The notes under the pieces: model-generated
What the model was told of the DNA's origin: nothing
Databases searched by the model: none
Seen by the model: only the letters and a program-made list of their open reading frames with translations
Part shown: one piece after another, positions 1 through 9,315 of the stretch
Numbering within the stretch: the stretch's first letter is position 1
How the letters are laid out: every line of letters starts with the position of its first letter
DNA from: Amyelois transitella
Taxonomy: Eukaryota > Arthropoda > Insecta > Lepidoptera > Pyralidae
Length of the DNA: 64,000 nucleotides
Assembly (NCBI RefSeq): GCF_032362555.1
Contig: NC_083522.1
Location: forward strand, 4,876,001-4,940,000
Direction: 5' to 3'
Made by a program: the position numbers and the translations under genes

Positions 1-196
1 AAATTAGATTGAGCTCAGATTTTACGTTTGATATTGTGTCATTACAATATTTATCAGCCTCTCTTCATCTCATTATTTAAATTAGTCTTACAAAGAAACA
101 TTTTCAATTAAATACGAAAAATCCCGTATACCGTACCTTTGAATTACATTTTTTTTTAATAATATTAACTTTTCACGTTTTTATTTTGCCTTGCAG

Positions 197-291
197 GACA
201 TTCGAGTACACCTACTATACTGCGCCCCGCACTTATTCCTACTGGACTCCATATTGGTAAACGAGGATCAAGCAAAAGACAAATATTATAA
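197..291 (+). CDS. Possible last exon of a gene entering from the left edge
   Basis: A polypyrimidine tract and acceptor (ttgcag, 191-196) precede a short open stretch. In the frame starting at 199 it encodes about 30 residues with TGLHIGKRG and SSKR before a stop at 289-291. Gly-Lys-Arg is the classic amidation and cleavage signal of neuropeptide precursors. A second frame gives a Tyr-rich 20-residue tail ending at 258, and a third stays open to about 320, so the frame is not settled. The upstream exons lie outside the window. I do not recognise the product. Confidence 0.25.
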
Positions 292-754
292 GAACGACAA
301 CCTACATAATAAAAAGTAAATACATTTTATTGTTTAAATTTTGATATACCACCTAATCTCGAATAATAAAAAATCAACATCCATCTCCAACCAACACCAC
401 CAGTTTACCATCATTATATACGTATCACTAATTTTCTTAGTATTATGGTTAGATCCTTTCGCTGAAATCTAAACTAGGTTCTTATAGCTACACGTTGATG
501 AAAGTAAAATGGGAAAGTGAATCAGCAATCACTTTTGATGATTCTTTTTATTTGGAAGGATAACCTTTTAAAAGGACAAAGAATAAGAAAAACATAATAA
601 CTTACATTATTAAATTTTTTTATTGTGATACATATCATTTTAAATTTAGTTATTAAAAAGTGAATTCGTTTTACAGATGAATTTTAATAAATAGATATAC
701 CTATGTAGATAATAACTTAACAGATAAAAATTAACGGCGATAAATTTATCTGCA
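292..754. other. AT-rich intergenic stretch
   Basis: No coding signal is seen. TTTATT on the plus strand (547-552 and 618-623) gives AATAAA on the minus strand, a plausible poly(A) signal for the minus-strand gene ending at 755. Confidence 0.4.
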
Positions 755-2342
755 TTACGATGGTGGTTTAATTTCAGTTGCTTGATACAAAGAATTTATT
801 GCAATATCAGATGACACAAATGCCATCGATTTAGCTAGAGTGGCCAAAGACAGTGTGTCCATAATTACTCTATTAGCTACATGATTGAGGTTGGCTCCAT
901 AAGATTGCGCTGTGTATTTCAATGCCAACTTTATAACTCTTTCGCAGGCGAGAGACTTTGATGATGCAACTTTAGCTTCTTTACCAGCTTGTTGGGCGGC
1001 TGTTTTAGCCAAATTCATCATCAGATCTTGATGAGAAGTCATGCCATTTTTGGCAAATGCTACAGACATTTTAACTTCGATGGAAGCAGTCAAAGCACGC
1101 CTCAGTGCCACAACACTTGCTGCAGTCAGGTAAGCTACATCCCCGGCATAAAGTATAGCTTTCTTAGCTTTGACCTCCAGTCGTTCTAATTTGGCCTTAG
1201 CTTTTTTGCTATTGATTAATTCTTCGTCACCATCGACTTGATCCAATTCTAATTCTGCCACTATATCCGATCTTAATGGAGACTTATAATCTTTAGGATC
1301 TAACCAGTCATCCATTAATTCGGGCGCATTTACCTCTTGATTTTCAAGTGTTTTTGTTTTGGTAACTACGTAATGAGTGCCATTTATTGCATTTTGTATC
1401 AAAATACCGTCTGTTTCATTAACATTAGTATTATTTTGTTCTAAATCTAATGCAGTTTGATTCAAAAATCCTTTTGTGACAGTTGGCATTGCCAATTGTG
1501 TATTCAATAAAATTAGAGGCTTTTTTTCGTTTCTCGAAAAAACGGTATACGGAGTCAATTTATTCTTGGTTGGTATCAATGTGCTGTTTGTATAAGCATT
1601 ATTTTTCGTATCAGTTTTATTTAATATCACATTATAAATGGAAGGCATTGGTGCTTTATCCGGAACAGGTGTAGTAATATTTCTTATGAATTTATCATTG
1701 GTAGTGGCTCGTTTCTTTCTTAGGGATAAATCAACTGATTGCTTTTTAGACAATGCTGAAGGATAAGTGATGTCTTTTAGAGCGGCTACTATTGATATCT
1801 CAGCAGCTATTTGAGCTAAACCATATACAAGCCTATGTAATTCTGGTTCGGTTGATATTTTTGTAATGCTTAATATATGTCCAGATAAAGTTCTCGACAA
1901 ATAATCTAAAATTCGTCTTGTTTCTATTGCTGTAATTCCTTTACTTTTATCTGGTGCTTCAAGTGCATCTCTAGTTATTCTTGTGATTTTGTCTTGAACG
2001 TCTAGTTTTGATAAAATTGCACTAACGAGATCCTTTGAGATCTGATACAAGTTTTCTTCCATTTTAGGATTTTGTGTTACATTTTTTGTCGCTTTAAGAA
2101 TGGAGTTATCTAGCTGTTTTAAAACCTTGTGCGGTGAATTCAATAAATAACCTTCTCCTCCAAATTTAACAGCCATTTGCTCTTTTATATCATGGACTGG
2201 AGAAATGCCGGCTGATATGAACTGAAAATAATAAAAATTGTATTATAAGTTGTAACCATTAGTATGTGTATTTGGATGTAGAGCTAATGATAGTACTTAC
2301 ATGGGTTAGTCCAAAAAATAAAATAAATTTATAAACAAACAT
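755..2342 (-). CDS. Secreted, N-glycosylated protein of unknown function (two exons)
   Basis: Exon 1 is 2301-2342 and exon 2 is 755-2221, joined in phase 0 by a good donor (gtaagt) and a tttcag acceptor. The spliced protein is 502 residues. Its first 14 residues (MFVYKFILFFGLTH) plus the start of exon 2 make a signal peptide that spans the splice site. This supports the two-exon start over the internal Met at 2176. The N-terminal third is helical. A dibasic KKR lies near residue 185. A central Asn/Thr-rich segment (about 195-295) carries most of the NXS/T sequons (NIT, NKT, NST, NQT, NNT, NET, NGT). The C-terminal 180 residues are Ala-rich and helical. There is no membrane segment and there are few Cys, so a soluble secreted protein is likely. 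I do not recognise the family. Confidence 0.8.
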
Positions 2343-3201
2343 GTCGATAGCCTTTGTCGACAAGAACAGAAATAAAGAATGGGCCTGTCAGACCTGAAAA
2401 CAATTTCTACATAACGAACTGCAATTAATTTCAGCTAACAGCCAATTAGAGTGTAGGTTAGGTACTAGGTTTCACTAAGTAGTTCGCAGATAAAAATATT
2501 TAAACCGCTTTGTTTTTATCTTGGTAGAAATCTTTAGATTTGTTTTTAGATTTACTTTTAAATATTTTTCAATAAAATAAAAAAAAACTAATGTCAATAA
2601 TTTGTTTAATTCACAGTCATAATTGATGAATCCTTAACAGGTATATTGTACAATACTGTGTTGTTCAATAGACTATTTCGTTGTAAGTCACCATAAACTT
2701 TAAATATCTTTTTAATCAAACATCCCTCTTAACTAACATAATCAAATTGATTTTTTTTATAAAACTGTACTACATTACACACGCATTTTAGGTACCTACA
2801 CTACTAGCTGTAGGGAGTAAGATGTCCAATTACAATTGTTCGGTTTGAATACCGGAACAATAATGGCATGTATATTAAGCATTGTAAGTATCTAAAATTA
2901 TTCAACAATGCCAATTTTAATTGTAAAACAATACATTTTTGCCATCCCTTACAAATAGAGCAGCCACCCATTTAAGATATTAAATTTTTAAGATTTTAAT
3001 TTTTTTAAGACTGTAAATTTATATCTAATATTTTTATCTTTGTGTCATTCTTCTTAAACTAAAGTTATTTAGAAAATTTGAATAAACCATCAAAGTCAGC
3101 TTAGAGGAAAAAAAAGTGAATGTATAGATCATAGGCCATTGGTCCTTACTCAAGTACCGGCGAAATTATATTTTACTGCATATATATACTCACGAAAAAA
3201 G
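2343..3201. other. Intergenic, AT-rich
   Basis: No gene recognised. The part next to 2343 is the presumed promoter and 5'UTR of the secreted glycoprotein. The rest is AT-rich with poly-T runs. Confidence 0.4.
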
Positions 3202-3513
3202 CTATCCAGCAAAAGCATTATACATGGTAATTCTTCTTTTACTATGCTGAATTCTTCTGTAGACAAACAAAGGTCGGTAGACCATATCTTCTGCTGTTAG
3301 TAGAGACTCAATTCTATCATTTTTTAGTTCTCTAACATCTCTGTTCTCCAAATCCTTTATTTGAGCAGTATTTTGAATTATTACTAATTCCGGAACAGTT
3401 AAATTTGATTCTTTATTTTCTACATTTTGATTTAATTTGTCGATATTTTTTGATGAAGTGCAAATATTAACATTTACTGATACTATAAACAGGAGTATCG
3501 TTATCGAGTTCAT
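3202..3513 (-). CDS. Small secreted precursor with amidated C-terminal peptide (103 aa)
   Basis: Single-exon frame from a true ATG at 3513. Residues 1-20 form a signal peptide (MNSITILLFIVSVNVNICTS). An Asn/Glu-rich spacer follows, then a basic tail with YRR, SKRR and the end RITMYNAFAG followed by stop. Cleavage at KRR and conversion of the last Gly to an amide would release a peptide of about 8-9 residues. A TATAAAA-like box lies about 30 bp upstream of the ATG (about 3545-3551). The ending resembles those of the genes at 4360 and 6147 (RI-x-x-x-x-A/W-x-G-stop), so I place it in the same peptide family. Function is unknown; amidated neuropeptide and antimicrobial peptide are both possible. 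Confidence 0.65.
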   Translation of the reverse strand: MNSITILLFIVSVNVNICTSSKNIDKLNQNVENKESNLTVPELVIIQNTAQIKDLENRDVRELKNDRIESLLTAEDMVYRPLFVYRRIQHSKRRITMYNAFAG

Positions 3514-4359
3514 ATTTTCTAATGAATAACCTTCAAGGTTCCAGTTTTTATAATATGATCTTAGTTAACTGACTTGATAATTAGTGGTAATACTGTTAAC
3601 ATTACAGTGACATTTCATTATCGTTTCATTGCTACCTTTCCTTTTGATAATCATATAAATTATACCTCAATAATAAAGGCTTTATCCCTATATTTTAATT
3701 ATATAAACTGCCTATGACATATTCGGTATAATTCCATTTATAATAATCGGAATAGTATCCTCATTTAACATTTTTTCCCCTTTAAATATATGTATCTTCA
3801 TGTCAATACACAAATACATAGTAGGTATATAAAGCCAACAATCTCGAAAAGTCTGGGTAGATAGTACTGGAAAAGTAGATAGTACTGGAAAAGTACTTAC
3901 CTACATACCTACCAATTCTTTTAATAATCTTTTTTTATTATTATGCACAGATCAGAAATTCCCTTAATTAATTTTAAAGTAACGCAAACGCAAGTAAATT
4001 CCATTTTCGTAACTTTCGGTTGGTTATCAAAGATGAACGTGGACTGTACTTATAAAAGAAATTACCAAATCTCTCAGTAGATTAAATTCGATGGGTATTT
4101 CAAATAAGTATCGGATTATTTATCGCTATTGAATGTTACCTAAAAAAGGGTACCTTTGATAAAGTAAAACAAAAGGCATTTTTACAAACAATTTATTTTT
4201 AAAATTAATAGTGATGCACAATGGGTGCAGACTTATTCTGTTCCAATAAGAACTAAATAAAATAAATTTAATAAAGAGCTTATACGGTTAAAATTTTCTT
4301 ACATTCACGTTTTCTTTAATCATTGAAGTTGCAAGATCAGGTACAATTAAGTTTATTTT
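3514..4359. other. Intergenic; short tandem repeat
   Basis: No gene seen. About 3855-3892 holds two tandem copies of an 18-bp unit (gtagatagtactggaaaa). AATAAA on the minus strand (4352-4357) lies just after the stop of the next gene. Confidence 0.4.
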
Positions 4360-4680
4360 TCAACCGAGGAATGCGGGGAGCACCTTGATGCGACCACGGC
4401 CTTCCAAATTAGATGCTTCAAACGGTGATGCACCTGCGTCGTTGCTTGCTGGCAGAAGATCGTTTTCTTGAGCGGCATTACGGCGAACTCTGGCTGGTTC
4501 AAGCTTAGCAGCGGCAGCATTGCCTTCCACAGCACCAGATGTTAAGCCATCCTTTGCTGTAAGTGACGGTGTTGGATCTTCTTTTGGTGGGATGTGCTGG
4601 ATCACAGCGCCGTCCAGGGGTGCGCACACGCAAACGGCTAGCAGCGCCAACGACGCGGCGGCTAATAGTGCTGAACGCAT
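4360..4680 (-). CDS. Small secreted precursor ending KVLPAFLG (106 aa)
   Basis: The first ATG is at 4680; the open frame extends further upstream but only from a TTG codon. Residues 1-24 are a strong signal peptide (MRSALLAAASLALLAVCVCA). The propeptide has a RVRR processing site near residue 70. The tail after it, about 35 residues, contains NDLL and ends EGRGRIKVLPAFLG then stop. The last Gly is a substrate for peptidyl-glycine amidation. The tail resembles that of the gene at 6147, which also has a mid-chain dibasic site, NDLL and a RIKFLPTWLG end. A TATA-like box (tataag in the gene sense) lies near 4747-4752. The biological role (immune peptide or neuropeptide) is not evident. Confidence 0.7.
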   Translation of the reverse strand: MRSALLAAASLALLAVCVCAPLDGAVIQHIPPKEDPTPSLTAKDGLTSGAVEGNAAAAKLEPARVRRNAAQENDLLPASNDAGASPFEASNLEGRGRIKVLPAFLG

Positions 4681-6027
4681 TTTCCAAAGATCCAATTTTT
4701 GTAAATCACACTGCTCAAACTATACTTCTTTACTACCACATCTCGCTTATATGTAAAACAATGATTACATAAATCATCAAAGTAATTGAAACTGTACATT
4801 GAATAATGGTCATTATTTATTGTTGAAGTCCTATTGAATATTGACGCACGATTTTCCAACATCTCTGAAAACATATTTATGATTGTTTTCTCACGAGCCT
4901 TGACTGGCGGGGTGCTAATACGATACCAAATGCGTCTGATAAGGTTGATAAGAATAAAGAGCAACAAAACCAATTAGCGCATAGTCACAAGACATAACAG
5001 AGCCTTTTACAGAATCATAACTAACATTGACTACCGGGAATCAAATATTGTGAAACACCTGCAATGAACTAAGAACAATTTGACAAGTAAACGCCGAGTA
5101 ACGAAAAGATCTTAAATTATAATAATATCAGGCCACTCTAGCCTGAGCCCAAACAGGACCTTAGGCCAGCGGAGAGTGTGTAGAGGCTGAAGGTGTTACT
5201 GCGTCCTTAAAATAATAAAAACTTTTGGAATATAAATTATATGTAGGTATTTCCGTGCTGCTATGAACTATAAAACTGTAACAGATGCCTTTCGTCCACA
5301 ATTTTACAATTCAAGACTGAATTATTTAGGTTTTTTTGACGTTCAATCATAAATTCGAATGTGGGATCGTCAAACTATCAAATAATAAGAGCCTGGAAAG
5401 ATGTATTCTTTGCCTACCCTTCTGGAAAACAGGCGTGATTTTATGTATATACCTAATAATTTATAAAAACATTTATATTTCACCTCCTAACTTTACGTTA
5501 GTATTTGATGTGACTTCCTCCCTGGGTCTAGGGCACCTTAGACCATGAACTGAAAATGAGTTCAGTCAGTCCTTAGATTAGTTTTCAAACATTATTTTGT
5601 CAGTAACGTTACTCAGAAAAATCTAATTGAAACAATTTACAGATAAGAACCTTGAAACTGGAATGGTATAAGTGTCGGACCATTAACACTCTCAATCCTC
5701 AACAGTAATCCAGGTATCTTGATAATAAAGATACTCAGCTCTTTTGCGAATGAAATCCCGGACGTTAAATAGTTCACAAGATAAATAAACAATGTCTCAT
5801 GAATGAGTGTTCTAGAGTATTACGCACGCTCCTCGGAAAATCTTATATTTACTCAGATTACCAATGCAAACTTAAATATATTTTTCAGCATAATGCACAA
5901 CAAAACACATTCATGGTCATTATGTTATTGTAAGTATTTGTTGGTCCCATTAGCAAGATACGGTCACAATGCGTCAGTAATTCCGATTCTGGATGTGTCA
6001 GTTAGCACAATTACCCTTTCGGGCTGC
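4681..6027. other. Shared upstream region of two divergent peptide genes
   Basis: About 1.35 kb separates the divergent amidated-peptide genes. GATA-like motifs (agataag near 5641) are present, but I see no decisive promoter element apart from the TATA boxes at each end. Open frames here look random. Confidence 0.35.
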
Positions 6028-6035
6028 TATAAATA
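6028..6035 (+). promoter_or_regulatory. TATA box of the peptide gene at 6147
   Basis: The motif ctataaatac lies about 115 bp upstream of the ATG at 6147, giving a 5'UTR of about 85-90 nt if transcription starts about 30 bp downstream. Confidence 0.5.
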
Positions 6036-6146
6036 CTGTCCGTTTAAGGAGACACAACCAACACATTCGGAAGACACTGAACTGAGAACAAGCTTTCGGG
6101 AGCATTCCAATTTCTGCGGAGAAGTTTCTTGAAGCCCACCGAGACC

Positions 6147-6485
6147 ATGGCTTCGTTATCGAGTGTCCTTCTCTCGCTTACCATCCTCGGAATCGCGATC
6201 GCCTCCCCTGTTCCAGAAGAGGCGGCGACCACCACAGATTTAAACCAAGACGTGGCTCTACTGGAAGTCATCGAAGTCATTGAAGAAGTTCCAGTATTGG
6301 TACCAGTGGTAGAAACTACTACAGATACTGATGAAAGCGCTCACAAAGTTGCAAAGAGATCGCTTTTGCGTGGCGATAATCCCAGCAACGATCTACTTGC
6401 AGATCTGGATGGCCTAAATTACGAGAATGGATTGTCGGGAGTCGCAGGACGTAGGATTAAATTCTTGCCCACATGGCTAGGTTAA
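6147..6485 (+). CDS. Small secreted precursor ending KFLPTWLG (112 aa)
   Basis: The ATG at 6147 has a good context (gagaccATGg); the frame opens further upstream only from a TTG. Residues 1-20 form a signal peptide (MASLSSVLLSLTILGIAIAS). An acidic, Val/Glu/Thr-rich propeptide follows, then VAKRS (a dibasic site near residue 71), NDLL, and the end AGRRIKFLPTWLG before stop. The layout matches the divergent neighbour at 4360-4680, so the two are likely paralogues from an inverted duplication. The predicted mature product is either a roughly 40-residue peptide cut at KR or a short IKFLPTWL-amide cut at RR. Function unknown. Confidence 0.75.
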   Translation: MASLSSVLLSLTILGIAIASPVPEEAATTTDLNQDVALLEVIEVIEEVPVLVPVVETTTDTDESAHKVAKRSLLRGDNPSNDLLADLDGLNYENGLSGVAGRRIKFLPTWLG

Positions 6486-6867
6486 TCGAAGTAGGCAGGT
6501 TTAGTTGTAATATTGTTGTTATTGAATTTATTAAGCATGTAAGTATGATCGTGTATTTTATATTGAAATGAAATTTACTTTAAGTACCTACTTGTAAATG
6601 TTTCATAATTATATGTAATATATACATAAACATTAAATCTTTTTTAAAGTATTTTATTTATATTTATTTTAAGGATAATGGTTTTCGGTTATTTTTTTAA
6701 AGGTAACCTTTAAATTGTTTCTGTTGTGTCTGTTAGTAGCTTTTTCTACCTTCACGCCATGGATGTACTTCTCTTACTATTTTTTTATCCATATAATCAG
6801 ATTCAAGTGTTTTCTTCATATAGCCAACAAAAGTCATTCAAAAATTACGAATATATTTATAATAGTT

Positions 6868-7040
6868 AAATACATACATACATATAGTCACGTCTCTAAC
6901 CCTTGCGGGGTAAACACTAGACAGAGTCAACTAGAAAAGACTCAAAGGCCACGTGCAGCTGTGTGGCTTTATGTTGGATTTGAGATTTAAATAATGATAG
7001 GTTGCCATCTCCTACAAGAGGCATCCAAAGTTCAAGCTCA
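6868..7040 (+). repeat. Lepidopteran SINE-like repeat, family B
   Basis: It starts with repeated 'acata' and continues with a 'gtagacagagccaac...gactgataggccacgt...gctgtttggctt...gacaggttgctagcc' pattern, here degenerate. Other copies lie at 23600-23870, 26095-26260, 28780-28970 (minus), 23120-23235 (minus) and 57455-57560. Confidence 0.55.
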
Positions 7041-7306
7041 AGGATAATATAAAAAATTAAGAAATATATTTTTTTTATTACGTTAAAAATAAATAAACGA
7101 AAATATTTATTGATATTTAAATTGATTTAAAATTAGTAAGCAGAATCAAGAAGTGAACCTAAAGCCATCTGACATGTTACAAATAATACGACAAAAACCA
7201 AAACATAGCTACTTTAATTAAATTTTACAACCACGAAATGAACTTACTTTGAAGCCTCAGGCTGAAAGTAATAAGTGACACAAAACTAATCACAAAATTA
7301 TTTGTG

Positions 7307-8008
7307 ACTAGCGACCCGCCCCGGCTTCGCACGGATGCACAGCCGATTCTAAATATATCTCTTTTAGAACTAACTAAAGGACCGCCCGCAAAGCGGCTAA
7401 CTAAGTCTTGCTCCCGGCAAAAGTGTCACTTCTGCCTGCAGTCCCGGGCCGTGCAGCAGAAATCGTAATATTTTAATTTCACCACAACTTCAAAACCAAA
7501 CGTCAAATTTTAATCATTCAAAGACCAAATATCATCTACATAAACTGTACTTATTGATGAAATTTATTTTGATAAGGATTAATAGCATGAGTAAAAAAAC
7601 GCGTTTAAATGTAGACCAAAAATAATTCAAGATTTTTAAATAAAAATGTGGTTGTTGTGCCTCACTCGACATAGATAGGTATAGTGTGTCGCGGACTTTT
7701 TTTTAGATATTTATAAGATCTACAATTAATTAAAACATTTTATGGTTCTTTCTTTTGTAGTTTAGGCATCGTACGCAAAATAAGTAACTTTTTGGTTGAT
7801 TTTTTTCAGTTTGTGTCCGAAAAATCCAAATATATTACGGAACCCTATTTTTTTCCAAAATAAAATATTATACTATGTTACTCGTGGATAATGTAGCTTT
7901 CGAATGGTGAAAGAAATTTTAAAATCGGTCCAGTAGTTTTTGAGCCTATTCATTACAACCAAACAAACAAACAAACAAAGTTTTCCTCTTTATAATATTA
8001 GTGTAGAT
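7307..8008 (+). mobile_element. Non-autonomous retroelement, about 700 bp
   Basis: It begins 'ctagcgacccgccccggcttcgcac' and ends 'cctctttataatattagtgtagat', boundaries I know from abundant moth and butterfly elements. Near the 3' end are 'aaaatcggtccagtagttttt' and a (caaa)n run. No long open frame. A piece of the same family, minus strand, ends at 61475. Confidence 0.6.
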
Positions 8009-8239
8009 AAATCATTTCAAATTGTAGAAATTATCGTTATGCCCAGTTTTTTTAACGGGAATTTTTTATTTGACAGAATTTCTTCATATATCTTACATAT
8101 ATACATGAAAAATAGGTATGTCTTTTTGGTTGCAAAACTTGCGAAAAATCGGTTAAATTTCTGAAGTTTTCGGTAATAATAAAAAACACAGTATTGCTAT
8201 TTTATCATACACTTTACTCATTTGATATCAAATCAACAT

Positions 8240-8334
8240 ACATACATAAAATCACCCGGAGGGGTAGGCAGAGACTACATGTTTCCACTTGCCATGATCT
8301 CTGCATACTTCATATTCATAACTCTTTTGATGCA
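8240..8334 (+). repeat. SINE-like repeat, family A
   Basis: It starts 'acatacatacataaaatcac' and contains 'gtaggcagagactac', 'tttccacttgcc' and 'ctgcatacttc'. Related copies lie at 17262-17410, 25440-25560 and 27140-27290. It abuts the stop codon of the gene at 8335. Confidence 0.55.
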
Positions 8335-8646
8335 TCAAATCAAGGGAGTAAATATATTGTTTTCTTTTGATTCGTCGGCATCTCCGCTGTCTCTTTCCTG
8401 TTTACTTTCAATAATTTTAATTTTTGTTTCCTCTACTTCAATAACTGCTTCCACATTATTATGTTCTTCTGCATAAAGGTATTCGTAGGTAATGTGATCC
8501 GGGTTGTAATCCATATAATCATTTCCACTCCATATTTTTATATTCATTTTCAATATTTCTGGATTCAGAAACAGGCCATCTAGGCGCCTACAATTGGAGA
8601 GTTTGAGTAAGATTACCAGAATAAGCAAGAGATAGAAATTGGCCAT
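8335..8646 (-). CDS. Small secreted protein (103 aa), unknown
   Basis: The ATG at 8646 opens a single-exon frame with a signal peptide (MANFYLLLILVILLKLSNC). CRR follows, then a spacer rich in Tyr and Asp, then a Glu/Lys-rich tail ending FTPLI. A TATAAAA box lies about 50 bp upstream (near 8697-8703). Unlike the other three small precursors it has no Gly end and no dibasic site near the C terminus. Its stop codon sits at the edge of a SINE-like repeat, so the original end may have been replaced. Not recognised. Confidence 0.55.
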   Translation of the reverse strand: MANFYLLLILVILLKLSNCRRLDGLFLNPEILKMNIKIWSGNDYMDYNPDHITYEYLYAEEHNNVEAVIEVEETKIKIIESKQERDSGDADESKENNIFTPLI

Positions 8647-8774
8647 TTTTGTTTAATTTTTCACAGAGACTACAATCGTATGAAATCAATCGGAGATTTT
8701 ATACTGCAGCTAAACTGGCTGTGTAAATTACTTGTGTCCATAATCCGTATATCTATTTATAGGTGTAGAGTGAT

Positions 8775-9154
8775 TGGAATAGCGGAAAAACAATTATGTA
8801 GGTCGCTGGATTTTTGGTAGAGTGAATATTGTGAAAGGAAGAAGCGGGAAGCGGGAATGTAAACGCACAACACGTACCTTAATTTCTTGTATTTTGGTTT
8901 CTTGGGCCCTGGCCAGGGTTCTTCTTGTTTCAAAGATGCGCACTTTTTCTATTTTTATTATATGAGCGGAGCGGTCAATTTGCGGCCATATTTTTTCTTC
9001 AATCACTAGTTTTCAAATTTGAATTGAAATGTTCTATGGCTTCATTCGTAAGCCGTCGAGTGTTGTCGAGCTCCGAAGAAACCACATATGCTGTCACTAT
9101 CGTATTGTGCGGAATGAAAAGGGATAGGAACAGTAAAATAAAGCGGCGCGTTCA
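8775..9154 (-). repeat. 3' LTR of the BEL/Pao element
   Basis: 380 bp, TG...CA ends, no difference seen from the copy at 14901-15280. A purine-rich tract (ggcgccggagga on the minus strand) lies just inside the element as a candidate polypurine tract. Confidence 0.92.
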
Positions 9155-9315
9155 TCCTCCGGCGCCTTGAGAAACATCGCTTTCTCAAAAGAAAAATAAA
9201 AGGAAATCACTCATAGAGTAGCGTAAATAGTAGTGGATTTTAATATTAACTAAAGCGGAAAAAATAATATAATAACATTCATAAAATAAGAAATTATTAA
9301 GAAAATGCGGTATTG

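Larger units (their letters stand above)
6486..8239. other. Repeat-rich intergenic region
   Basis: The 3'UTR of the peptide gene (ATTAAA near 6630) is followed by two dispersed repeats, listed separately (6868-7040 and 7307-8008). No gene seen. Confidence 0.5.

Noticed and set aside
5740-5770. NF-kB-like site upstream of the peptide gene at 6147
   Set aside because: The gaaatcccgg stretch fits the consensus poorly, so immune control cannot be claimed from it.
8794-9006. 70-residue frame in the LTR (also at 14920-15132)
   Set aside because: It is the same frame in both LTRs, with no start context or domain; a by-product of the repeat.
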